Shown here piece by piece: positions 31,701-43,700 of a stretch of 64,000 nt of DNA; positions within the stretch are counted from its first letter, which is position 1; the number at the start of each line of letters is the position of its first letter. This DNA comes from Branchipolynoe longqiensis (Eukaryota > Annelida > Polychaeta > Phyllodocida > Polynoidae): the NCBI GenBank assembly GCA_030323885.1, contig CM059188.1, positions 112,820,776 to 112,884,775 of the forward strand, given 5' to 3'. Both the position numbers and the translations under genes were made by a program. Below the pieces are notes generated by a model. It did not search any database and was not told where the DNA came from. It worked only from the letters and a program-made list of their open reading frames with translations.

Positions 31701-34700
31701 CGACGTCTGCAGGCCCAGCATCTGGAACACGCGCACACTTAACTCGGGTCTTGTGTAACTTATCAAATTGATATTTATAACTTCCTAGCCTGGCAACTCG
31801 GCATTAATAGGATAGGGCAAGGACTGGTTAGCTCAGTGTCAGGATAATATGACTGAGTAGGATATCGGGTTATGGTGCCGATGGCCTGATTTCCCAGTGG
31901 GGCAGCACTATAAAAGTCACCATGAGTGTGCACTGTCACAAGTCACTACACATCCTGGTATGACCTTAGATGTTGACAGGATGTAAAGCTCCAACAACCA
32001 ACTAACATTATCCTGATACTGAGCTAATCAGTCTTTGCCTAATGCCGAGAGCCAGGATAGATAATGACCGGTTCCGTGCATAAGTATTAAAAATGTAAAT
32101 ATTACCACCAGATATTCCAAGCTATGCTCTTTTACACATAATATTAAAGGTGGCCAAGGACATTAATTCAAGATCACCCAACATTTTCCCCCCATAATGC
32201 CCCAGTCAGACTATGGTCAGCATTCGCTTGCAACCATCTGACGACCAAAAAGCCAACGACCTCATTGCGACATTGAAGCAAAAACCCAGTCACCAACCAG
32301 TCACCGATGTTCAGGGAGGTTGGTTGGTGACTGGTCGTCAAGTCGCTGACCAAAATTCTCACGCTCCTGGAATGGTGGTCGCTGAGTGGTCACCGATGTT
32401 TAGGTGGGTTGGTCACCGACCAAAATTCTCATGCTCCTGGTCGCAAGGAGGTTGCAGGTGCAACAGCTGCAACCTCCTTGCGACCAAAACGACCCGAAAT
32501 GGTCGGCGACCACTCACTGACCGGTCGTAAGGTGGTCGTAAAATGGTTGCAAGCGAACGCAGGCATAGTGTGACTAGGGATATAATTAACTTCATTAGCC
32601 TTCTCTCGCTGGGATACTGAACCTGTCAATGCTTGCTATGGACGGCCGGGTGCCTACCTACCTTCCGACCGCAGGGGGTCAGTGCGTCGGTGAGGTGCGC
32701 CAGCAGTGAGGGCCCCGTGGAGAGGCGGCACGGCAGGGTGGCCGTGTCGATACTCGCACCCAGGATGGCGCTCGTGTGGTACCACAGGTTGCACTGCAAG
32801 CCGAGCAAACAGGTCAGAGGTCAGGGGCAGCCAGGAAGGAGCAGACAGCTACATGCACACAAAGGCTGACATCGATTAATCACCTCTGGTCATCCCAACC
32901 ATTTTTTTGGCACATGCGCAGATATATCATACAAACTCGGGTTGTATAAACAAATGTGCTCGGGGAGGAAAACATGCCGTTTAAAAAAAAACAAAAAACA
33001 ATTTAACAACAGCAAGATAGGATTTAAAGTATTTTATGATTGCACAGTTTAGTTATATGTCCCTTTCAGTAATCTGGGTGGTCATACTTTTATTATCTTT
33101 TTTAAACAAAAAAATCGTTTAGCTTTGGCCAAGTGGGACTTGTACTGGTAGCTACACATAGTAATACAGGCTGACACTACAGGTACCAGCACAAATGTGA
33201 CGTCATTGCTCAAGATGTGAGGCATTTGGAGTCAGATCATTTTGCACACAGCCTATGTTTTTTTTTAGGTACACTATTCTATTTGAAATTCTGATGACTG
33301 GGATGATTTGAATGGTCCGGACTGTGATAATTGATGACGGCCAAAGGTAGTGGCTGCATCATAGCTCACCGAGTTGCCGGTCTGCGAACTTATCAGCGTA
33401 TTCACTTCCTACACATATGTCACTTCAGGACATTCAAACACATGTAGACACCAAGTTTTAGGCGGCTTAAGTAAAGAGCGTCGTTTGATTTGTGTATCGG
33501 CATCAGCATCAGGTGGCTTAATATACAGTCTACTCTGTCTATAACGGATACCCATGGGACTGGAGAAAGATGCCGTTATAGAGAGAGATCCGTTATAGGC
33601 AGAGACTGACTGACGGAATGGGTTGAAACCAATGTTTTTCTTTTATACTTGGCTGACTAGGATTGTCCTTACATGAGGTTATTGACAGAGAATATTGATC
33701 AAATAGGTGAAAAAATGGCTTGTTGTCCGCATAAGACAGTTGTTTGACAGAGATTCGTTATTGACAGGGGCCATTATTGACAGACTAGACTGTAGTTTAA
33801 TAGTCCCTCACTACCAGGGTTGACCAGACAGGATGGCTGAATGCGTTGAGCATCCATCTCCAGTTTTGGTAGATCGTGGCATTCGACCCCATGTCTAGTC
33901 AAACCAATGACTTCAAAATTGGTACTTGTCGCTTCATATTCAGTCTGGTTGGCTCAGTAACTGGATAATGTGACTGAGTGGGATATCAGGTCACGGTCGT
34001 GGTGGCCTGGTCTTCCAGTGGGGGCAGCACTATAAAGCCGCCATGAGCGTACACTGTCACAAGTCGTCTGATATGACCTTAGATGTTACCAGGACGTAAA
34101 ACTCCCAACAACCAACCAACCTTGTACTCCATGTGCGGGAAGGCGGTGGCGGTGTGGGTCGGCTGCCACATGTCGCAGTCCGTGGCGAGCGGCACGAAGG
34201 CGGCCCCGCCTGCCGTCAGGTCGTTGAAGGCCAGCACCGAGTTGAGAACCCGGTACCCGCAGTCCACGCTTTTCTGTGGGACAAACCGGGCACCATTAGC
34301 TCAGGGTGGGCACTTCCACGTCAACCATGCAATTCACAATTAGAACAAGGTCTAAACTACAGAAGGCTTCTTTGAAGTATATTGGATGCTGCCTCAGCGC
34401 TTTGATAATTATACAATCACAGGGTTCTTGCCCATTTTGACATTAAATTCCAGTACTTTCCAAGACTTTCAAGGACCGTTCAGTGCAAAATTCCAGGATG
34501 TTTTAAAGACGTTTATTAAATTAAAGTCCCCCGAACCACAGCTGTATTCATAGTCAATTCACTGGGTAAGATGTGAATTGTGAATGAGCATGAGAATTAA
34601 CACTGACTAAATGTATGGTTTTAATATAAAAATCAAGAGGCAGGATAACAAACACACAAAAATCACTTTTAATACAAAACATCACTGATTGAAGTTTGGG

Positions 34701-37700
34701 CACGTCGGCAAAAAAAGGCTTAATGGTTATGATTTTCCATTTTCAAGGACTTTCAAGGATCTGTTTCAGTGCTTTGACAATTGTACAATCATGATTAAGG
34801 GTCCATCCAGAGTTTTCAACATTTTCACGGTTATAAAAAGTGTATGGGAAAGGGGGTCAGTCAAGTGCGACGTTTATCATTTAATATTTAAAACATTCAA
34901 CATTTTCCCCCCGCATTAAGCTAAGATTCCTTACACGCGGCATGCGAATGCGAATGCGAATGCGGCAACAAATCGAAATGCCTTGAAGTCAATGGGCTAC
35001 ATTCCTTTCACGCGGTATGCGAATGCGAAAACTTGATCGGTCCCTGTAGCGATCGGTGCGGCATGCGGTATGCGAATAGAAACCTCAGTCGCACGTGTCC
35101 ATTAGTTTTAGACGAGGAGAGGCGACTGATCATTACGGAACGGTCACACACAGGGGTGCGGAGGGGAAACATATGGTAGTGGTGGTGGTGGGGAGATGGA
35201 CCGTAACGGGTTGGTAAAAATGCTACCATATCCACAGAAATATGAATACTTATCTATAATTTGGTAATTATAAAGGTAGGAACCCCCATGTGACGTACCA
35301 AGAGGTACATAGATATAAATGCCATATTAGGTCATATACAGTGCAGTATGGAGTATACTTGTTTATTTTTATTTTTTAAATATAGCCAGTCATGTGCCGC
35401 ATGCCGCATAGAAGGAATCCTCCCATTCGCATACCGCATACCATGTATAAGGAATCTTAGCTTTAGTGTTCTTTAATTAAATGTTGATGTGTGCTACTTT
35501 TTTTTTGTGGGGGGGGGGGAGTGGGGAGGGAGGGAGGGGGGGGGGGGAGAGGAAATGGGTCTGGAAAAGTAGCACGCTTTGTATGCCCATGAAAATATTG
35601 AAAAATTTGGACGGCCTCTAAAACAGATTTTATTCAAAGGAACGCACTGGCTATTCGCAGAGCTGCTACTCTACGAATTATATCCACCAATACTGTCATT
35701 CGCAGAGCTGCGACAAGATCAAAGCTGGCCATCAAGACACTTTGTGATGGCCATAACCATCATGTTTCCGAGGACATATGTCACCATTACTCATTAGGCC
35801 ACATAAAACAAAATTCAATGTGCAACTTTTCGTAGATGATGGATATATAATGTCACATTAACAGAACTATCACATAATTTATATAAATTTATGTAATTTC
35901 TAGTAATTATTTTATTGACAGAGCCATTTGAAAATAATTGGGACTGGCATTCATAATGTACGCTACTCATGTATTAATTTTCCATGGAGGGTTTCGCTAT
36001 AAGTAGTACAACAAATCCTGGTTACACGATCTATTTCTTCTGCTAATTCGCAGAGCAAAGCAGCTCTGCGAATAGCCTCGTCCTTAAAGGAATAAAGAGA
36101 AAAGGAAAATGTAACAAACAAAAGACTCCACACAACTACCATCACCCACACCATTTTCCGACTCCCGCTTACTCTATCTCAAACTCACCACAATAAATTA
36201 TAGCCCAATTTCGATCCCCCCCCCCCCCCCAATGTAAATGTCCATGACTACTAGAATTAACTGGCTTACTGCTGTAATTAATAGTCCATAGCGAGCATTA
36301 ACAGGTTTAGTATCCCAGCAAGAGAATGCTAATGAAGTCAATTATGGAAAAAGAAAGTTTCGTGATCTTACATTTTTTTTAAACCATTGACATACTGCAG
36401 GCATGTCTGTGGCCACCTTTAATCTTATGTGTAAAAGAGCATATCTCGGAATATCTGGTGGTAATATTTACATTCTCAATACTTATGCCCCAAACCGGTC
36501 ATTATCTAACCTGGCTCTCGCCATTACTAGGATAGGGCAAAAACGAGATAGTCTGGCATTTCCTGCTAACGGCACTAGTACCAGTTGACTGGTAGTACAT
36601 TATATTTTGACTAATTCTAACTATATACTGCAAATCGGATGCGATGGCCGATTGTGTTAGAGTGTAGGCTTCCCATCCAGGAGGCTGGGAGGTTGAAATC
36701 CCAGTCGAGTCAAACCAATTGATACTTGTCACCACCTAGCCTGCGCTTGGCATTACTAGGATAGGGCAAGGATTGGTTAGCTCAGTATCAGAATAATAGG
36801 ACTGAGTGGGATATCGGGTCATGGTGACGCTAAACACACGTCCAAAATGACACCGCATGTTCCAAGGATGAATTGGACTCAACAGTTATCAACGAGTTGA
36901 CAACAAATGATGAGCTACTGTCGATATCGCCACTGATGGACAAAAAGATTTAAATAGGCAGCGGGCATAGGAAAGTAAAGTACAGCTTGTCTTATTTAAC
37001 AACGCCTCTAGAGCACATTGATTTTCATATCATCGGCTATTGGACGTCAAACATATGATCATTCTGACATTTCTTTGGAGGAAACCCGCTGCTGCCACAG
37101 ACTACTCTTTCCGATAAGCAGGTATTTCTTTTCTTTTATATGCACTTTCCCACATATATGACAGCACATACCATAGCCTTTGATGAACCAGTTGTGGACC
37201 ACTGGTTGGAACAGAAAATAGACCAAACTGCAAATGGGTCCACTGAGCAGGATCGATAGGATAACCAACACCTTCACAAGTGGACATGCTACCGCCTGAG
37301 CTACGTCCTGCTCGGCTCGGGTGTGGGAAAGTGGCGAGTGTCGGGCCGGGGTACTCACTGTGGCGCTGAAGGAGGGCGGTGTGAGGCCGTACACGAACAT
37401 GTTGCGGGTGCCGTAGTCGTCCTGTAGATGGTGCATGACAGCAGTGCCAAGCCCGCCGAACCCATCATGTGTATCCACCAGCACCGTCACCCCCTGCACC
37501 AAAACATATCCGCCATAGGTCACGTCACAGGTCACGCCACCAAGCACAAACAAAATCAGTTTATAAAGCTAAGGTTCTATATATGCGGTATGCAGATGCG
37601 ACAAAAATGGAAAAGCATGTAAACACATGGTGGTGCTTCATATGACCGGTTGCGTGGATGGCAAAGTGGATCGCTCAATGGACCGATTGTTGCGAATGCG

Positions 37701-40700
37701 AATGGCATGCCACATACAGCGTATATGGAATCTTAGCTTAGGGCACATGGCCTTAAGACTTTGGATTATCAACATTTGCCTATCAATTTGAAAATTGATT
37801 AAGAGTTCCAGAGTCCGATGGTTTTGAGTTTCTGACATTTTCTCAGATAAATACATTACGTTGATCATTATAATGTACCTTAGTTTAGTTTGAAGTAACT
37901 TTTATTTTAAATGGTTATTTTTTTTATAGATATTTGAAGTGCAAACATGTCAAATTAGTTTTGGCAAACATGCCAAAACTCTGACACCATGTAGGTTTCT
38001 GCAGTAACAGGTTCTATTAAATTGCCTCAGTATTCCCATCAAATGTTTAATACGTATATCAGTATAATCAGTTAGATATGTAGAATCAATTCTAGATACA
38101 TGTATATGTTTTGGTTTTGAAAATGTGATGCTTCATCACACTATGCAGCTTTAACAAACCGTACAAGAAAATAACCACAAACAAGTGCCTAAATCTGTTC
38201 AGCAAGTTCTATCATGAACTTATGTTATGGACCTGGTAAATAAACCATCGATAATTGTTTTTTAAATAGACGATTTCCACCACCAACCCACCACCGCCCA
38301 CTGGTGGCAGTGCGACGAACTAATGTGGGTAGCAAGAACTCACCGTGCACGCTCCGCGGCAAAGGAATATTTCTCAGTTTATGTGTGAATTCTTTTAGTA
38401 GGATACAAATACAATTTTGTTCAAGTTATGGTGGCATAGTCAAGCTAACAGGGTCTGTACGGGGCCGGGAAAGTCTCAAAAAGTCTTGGGAACTTCATTT
38501 GCCCCATTTCAAGGCCATGAAAAGACTTAACGGATTTAGCCTATTTTGGTAATTTAATTAGTCTTGAAAAGCCTTGAATTCCATTACACTGTCCCCACTA
38601 ATCTAAATTATTCTGAAATCGCCATTCACCATCATTGTTTCCCCCCTTGAAATCCAAATGAAAATAGTCTTGAATTCCTATAAAAAAACAGACTTGAATT
38701 CCATATGTTCATATGTGTACGGACCATGTGCCCATTGAACTAAATTAGTCCGAAATTTTCGCCTAATTTAGATCAGTGGGGACTGTTTAATGGAATTCAG
38801 GCTTTTCAAGACTAATTACACCACGTAGAAACAAATCGCTTCGTACACATATAGAAAACATCTTTACCATTAAGATTATATTAAATTGATACGGTTAGGG
38901 TTCTTGATTTCTATTAATTTTGAATAAAACTAATGTTTTTCACTGCGCGTACCGTCCAACTCAAGGCATTGTCAAATGGCCGTGAGCAATCTTCATACAT
39001 AAAATACAGGAAAAGTTAAATATCTCTAAAACGACACCACCTAGAAACAAATCGTTTGGTACACATATAGAAAACATCTTTACCAAAAACATTATATTAA
39101 ATTTATAAGGTTAGTGACGATGCTGTTCGATTTTGACGCATGCACAGAAGCAATGTGTCCCTGGCAAACTGGTGTCCCTGGCAAACCGCAACACCGGCAC
39201 TCACCTGGAGATGGTCACACTCCTCCATGAAGTAATGCAGACTGTCCTCCAGGGCATCATAGTCCACACCCGCCTCCGCAGCCGTCCTCCCGTACCCGTA
39301 CATGTCAAACCGGTGTAGGTCACTGGAAGAGACAGGTTGGTTGTTGGAGTTTTAGTCCTAGCAACATCTAAGGTCGTATCAGGACGGGGACCGACTTGTG
39401 ACATTAATTTTGCATGTTTGCACGTCAAATATCTCAAAAGTCAGCCATTTAAAATAGAAGTTACTTCAAACTGTAAAGTAGAACATAACGAAATAAGGTA
39501 GAATATAACAAAAATCGAATATATTTAAATCAGAAAAATGACTAAATCCGAAACCCATACGACTTACTTTAACATGGATCGGATCTAGTGGATTAAATCC
39601 CCTTAGGCAGGCTTTTAATCACACTAGAATAACATACTACTTGATTGTTAATTCCCTTAATCTGAATGTTCACAGAGTGGTCAGAGCAAGATCAGATCGG
39701 ACCGTGGTCTCTGGAAAAACCTCACAGAAATCAGGTCGAGACCCTGGTGGCACCTAGTGGTTTCAGGCAGAACCAATCATGGTTATTACACCAACTGTGA
39801 ATTTCAGCGAAAACGCAGATATTCTCCCATATGATTAGCACTGTCAGGGAATCATGGAAAAATGCCAGAAGTCAGCTTTCAACTGTCCTTGTTGTGACTG
39901 TATTATCGCCAATGCCTAACTCTTTCATGTTTGGGTTTTATGTTCTAGCAACATCTATGGTCATATAAGACCAGGATTCGGACTAACCAACTGCTATCAT
40001 ATATTATATATCCTTTAGCATTTTGTGAACATTAATGGGTGAACATAAAAAGTTGTGATAATCCGCAATATCGCGGAGACCTTTCTTCTCTGCTTAAAGC
40101 TGCATAGTCCGATGGAAACATCAAATTTCCTAAACCCAAACAATTACCTACATTTGATTCTACATATCTAACTTAGATACTGATGCACTTATTAAGCATT
40201 TGTTGCCAAATAGAAGGAAACACAGAGACAATTTAATAGAACCTATTACTACATAAGCCTATGGCATGCTTGCCAAAACTAATGTTGCATGTTCAAATAT
40301 CTCAAAAGTTAGCCATTTAAAACAAAAGTTACTTCAAACTAAAACAGAGGAGCAGGACATAGCTCAGGCGGTAGAGTGTGCACCTGTGTCGGTGTCAGTC
40401 ATCCTATCGATCCTGCTCAGTGGACCCATTTGCAGTTTGGGCTATTTTCCTTTCCAACCAGTGGTCCACAACTGGTTCATCAAAAGCTGTGGTATGTGCT
40501 GTCCTGTCTGTGGGAAAGTGCATATCAAAGACCCCTTGCTGCTTATTGGAAAGAGTAGCCATATGTGGCGGCAGGAGATTTCCTCCAAAAGAATGTCAGA
40601 ATGACCATATGTTTGACATCCAATAGCCGATTATAAAAATCAATGTGCTCTAGAGGCGTCGTTAAATAAAACAAGATAGATTATAACAATCAATTCAATA

Positions 40701-43700
40701 TATTCATCTGAGATAAATGATAGAAGCTCAAAACCATCGGACTATACAAAAAGAAAGTTTATTTAATTTAACAATGCCTCTAGAGCACATTGATTTTTAT
40801 CATGGGCTATTGGACGTCAAACATGGTCATTCTGACATATTTCTTTGGAGGAAACCAGCTGCCTCCACATAAGCTACTCTTTCTGACAAGCAGCAATGGG
40901 TCTTTAATATGCACTTTCCCACAGACAGAACAGCAGATACCACAGCCTCTGATAAACCAGTTATGGACCACTGGTTGGAATGGAAAATAGCGCAAACCGC
41001 AAATGTGTCCAGTGAGCAGGATCGATTGGATGACCCACACATCCACAGGTGGACACGCTACTGCCTGAACTATGTCCTGCTCCTCGGACTATACAATTTT
41101 AAGGGTCGAGCACGGTGCGCCTTCAGTAGAGCCTCACTTCTGGTGCTGGTAGTCGTACAGTAGGTGGATCGACTTGGGGTGGAGATGGGGCCGCAGGAAG
41201 TCGGACCACACGTTGATGGAGTCCTCCAGGGAGTAGTGCTTCACGCAGGTCGCCGCATCACCACCTCCCGTCGGCACGCTCTCTAACAACAACACAGGGC
41301 ACTCAGGTCAGGCCGATTGATTGATTGTTGATTGATTGATTGGTTTCTTAACGCGGTGTCGGCAGCATAGGCCATATTCACGGCGAAGGTTAAACCGAGC
41401 AACGCACAGCACAAACACGCATACAGAAGTTGGTTGGTTGTTGGAGTTTTACCTCCTGGCAACATCTAAGGCAGTGTTTGTACCAAGGCAGAAATAGAAA
41501 TCCTACATTTGTGCAACCAAACTCTTAGTTTTCCCTCCAGTACTTAAAATATGAAAAAAAACTAAGCAGGCAGATAATTAATGATATGTATTGTAGTGGT
41601 CTGCACTGACCTCTCAGGCAAGTAACCACATAGACAGGTAGGCGTGGGAAGTGTATTGATATCAGGGAGCCTAGGTGGTGTAATGGTTAGCACACTGGCC
41701 CGGAATGCAAAGAGATGTGGGTTCGAGTCCCGCTCTAGGCGCAGTATTTCCCATTTTCATCACCCCCATTACACTGGTGCCGTGACCAGGATCCTGTACA
41801 AGCTTTGCGCTGTATGGTTGTTGAACCTACCCTGTGTATGTATGTGTTAGTGCATTGCCTGTATGTATGTAATTGTAAGCATTACAAGACTTACAATTCC
41901 AGGGGGACGAGTGTAGTGGTCTGCACTGACCTCTCAGGCAAGTAACCACATAGACAGGTAGGCGTGGGGAGTGTATTGATATCAGGGAGCCTAGGTGGTG
42001 TAATGGTTAGCACACTGGCCCGGAATGCAAAGAGATGTGGGTTCGAGTCCCGCTCTAGGCGCAGTATTTCCCATTTTCATCACCCCCATGACAGTATTCT
42101 GAATAAAAATAACTTATTTCGTTAGCATTCCAAAGAATTTATCACATTCAACTTTTGAACAAGAAATGTAAGCAAAGTCCGATGGGTTCGACCAAAAATA
42201 ATGCAAAATTATCGAAATTCTGACTTTATCTGACAAATACGTGAATACCAGACGAAAGTCGGATAACCTGACTCTGTACAAACACTGCTGTGGTCATATC
42301 AGGACGGCTACTGACTTGTGACAGTGCACACCTACGGCGACTTTATAGTATAGTGCTGCCCCACTGGGAGACCAGGCTGCCAGCAGCATGACCTGATATC
42401 CCACTCAGTCACATTATCCTCACACCGAGCTAACCACTCCATGTCCTATCCTAATAATGCCGAGTGCCTGTTACCCTACCAGCAGTACACCCCATAGTCT
42501 GATTTGCTGCTCAATATCAGTCATTAAAATATGAAATATTGGAACTGGGTCTCTATATTACTTGTCGCCGCTGCCGACATGGCGTAAAGAAACCACCAAT
42601 CAATCAAACCAATCAATCAATCTATATTACTATATGACTTGCAACATTGCAAGATTACGAGTTTCAGACTAGATATCCGAAAGACAGGCACTATAAAGAA
42701 GGTTCATACTAAACGTTGCCCACCAGATTCAAGAACATTCAAGAACATTTTCAAGGAAACGCGCAACATTTGGATACAAAGATTTTGCAGATTGAGTGAA
42801 CTCGGCAGGTGAGCAGGAGAGGGTTGGGGCTAGGCGGAGGGGGGGGAGGTGGAGGGGCATTTAAGAACACTGAAGAACAAGGATGAAAGTGGTCTCAAGC
42901 AAAAAACCGCAGAAATCAAGCCAAGATTAATACACCGACAATGAATTTCCATGATAACGCGGATTTCCCCTCATAAGATTAGCACTGTCATTTTGTCAAG
43001 GAATCGTGGAAAAATTCCGGAAGTCAGGTTTAAAACGTCCTTGTTTTAACTATATTGTCGCCCATATTAATTATTTCTGTTTGAGTTTCTTGTTCTAGCA
43101 ATATTTAAAGTTCTATAAGAACAGGATTCGAATTAACCAATTGTTGTCATATACCACCGATTCCATGGCATTTTGTTTAACGCTATTCGGAAAATATAAA
43201 AAATCGCGGAAATCTTTCATCCCTCCAAGAACATAGTTAAATTCAAGAACATTCCAGGGTACTCGAACAGCAAATCTAACTTCAAGAATATTCAAGACTT
43301 TCGGTGATGTGTGCGAACGCTGGCTACAACTTACAACTTACCGTCTCTGTCCGATTCAGGGGAGTTGTCGTCCTGAGTAGATAATTCACCGTCCTGCATC
43401 GGGAGAGGAAACTGCATGTAAATGAGGCTTAGTGTGAAAAGCAGCGCCATCTAACACAGTTAACCACTCGCGCATTGTCCATAACCATCCAACAATTAAT
43501 AATAATCAACAATTTGTGTGTATGCATACATTTGGATAATGAATTTATTCACCTACATGGCAACACTATTTTTTTTTTAAATTTTAAATTTTTTATTGAG
43601 GCTGTATTTATACTGTCCATAGCATATAAGCCCGGGTACCCAGGCGTGTTTTCAATGCTGGCCAGTAGTAGTGTTGGTGTTATCTTACCACACAGTAGCT

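Larger units (their letters stand above)
40096..41101. mobile_element. MITE-1 copy split by two SINE-M insertions
   Basis: The left end is TTAAAGCTGCATAGTCCGAT. The body continues between the SINEs (40675-40749). The right tip CGGACTATACAATTTTAAG follows the second SINE. Confidence 0.82.
41592..42093 (+). mobile_element. Miniature LTR retroelement (TRIM) with a tRNA-like gene in each LTR
   Basis: Two 182-bp direct repeats (41592-41773, 41912-42093) start TGTAGTGG and end ACA. They differ at two positions that I can see (GGGAAG/GGGGAG and CATTACA/CATGACA). They flank a 138-bp interior. After the left LTR and one C comes TGGTGCCGTGACCAGGAT (41775 on), a primer-binding site whose first 11-12 bases complement the 3' end of animal tRNA-His. 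Before the right LTR is the purine tract AGGGGGACGAG. GTAT flanks both sides (41588-41591, 42094-42097). There is no ORF, so it must be mobilised in trans. The LTR carries an internal tRNA-like sequence, a layout analogous to Cassandra elements with 5S RNA. Orientation is set by the PBS and PPT. The alternative, a tandemly duplicated SINE, does not explain TG..CA ends, PBS and TSD together. Confidence 0.8.
41472..42287. mobile_element. MITE-6 copy hosting the miniature LTR element
   Basis: The tips CAGTGTTTGTACC and GTACAAACACTG are inverted. Subtracting the 502-bp insert and one 4-bp duplication leaves 310 bp, close to the 317-bp uninterrupted copy at 3466-3782. Confidence 0.8.
41432..42475 (-). 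mobile_element. SINE-A/B body split by MITE-6
   Basis: The reversed tail GTTGGTTGTTGGAGTTTTAC at the left stops at ACATCTAAGG. The body resumes at GGTCATATCAGGACGGC (42290) and ends near GCCGAGTGCCTG. Confidence 0.82.

Noticed and set aside
41592..42093. A tandemly duplicated tRNA-SINE or a pair of real tRNA genes
   Set aside because: The direct repeats have TG..CA ends, a PBS directly after the left one, a purine tract before the right one and a 4-bp TSD outside. The anticodon stem has only 3 of 5 pairs and position 33 is C, so functional tRNA genes are unlikely.
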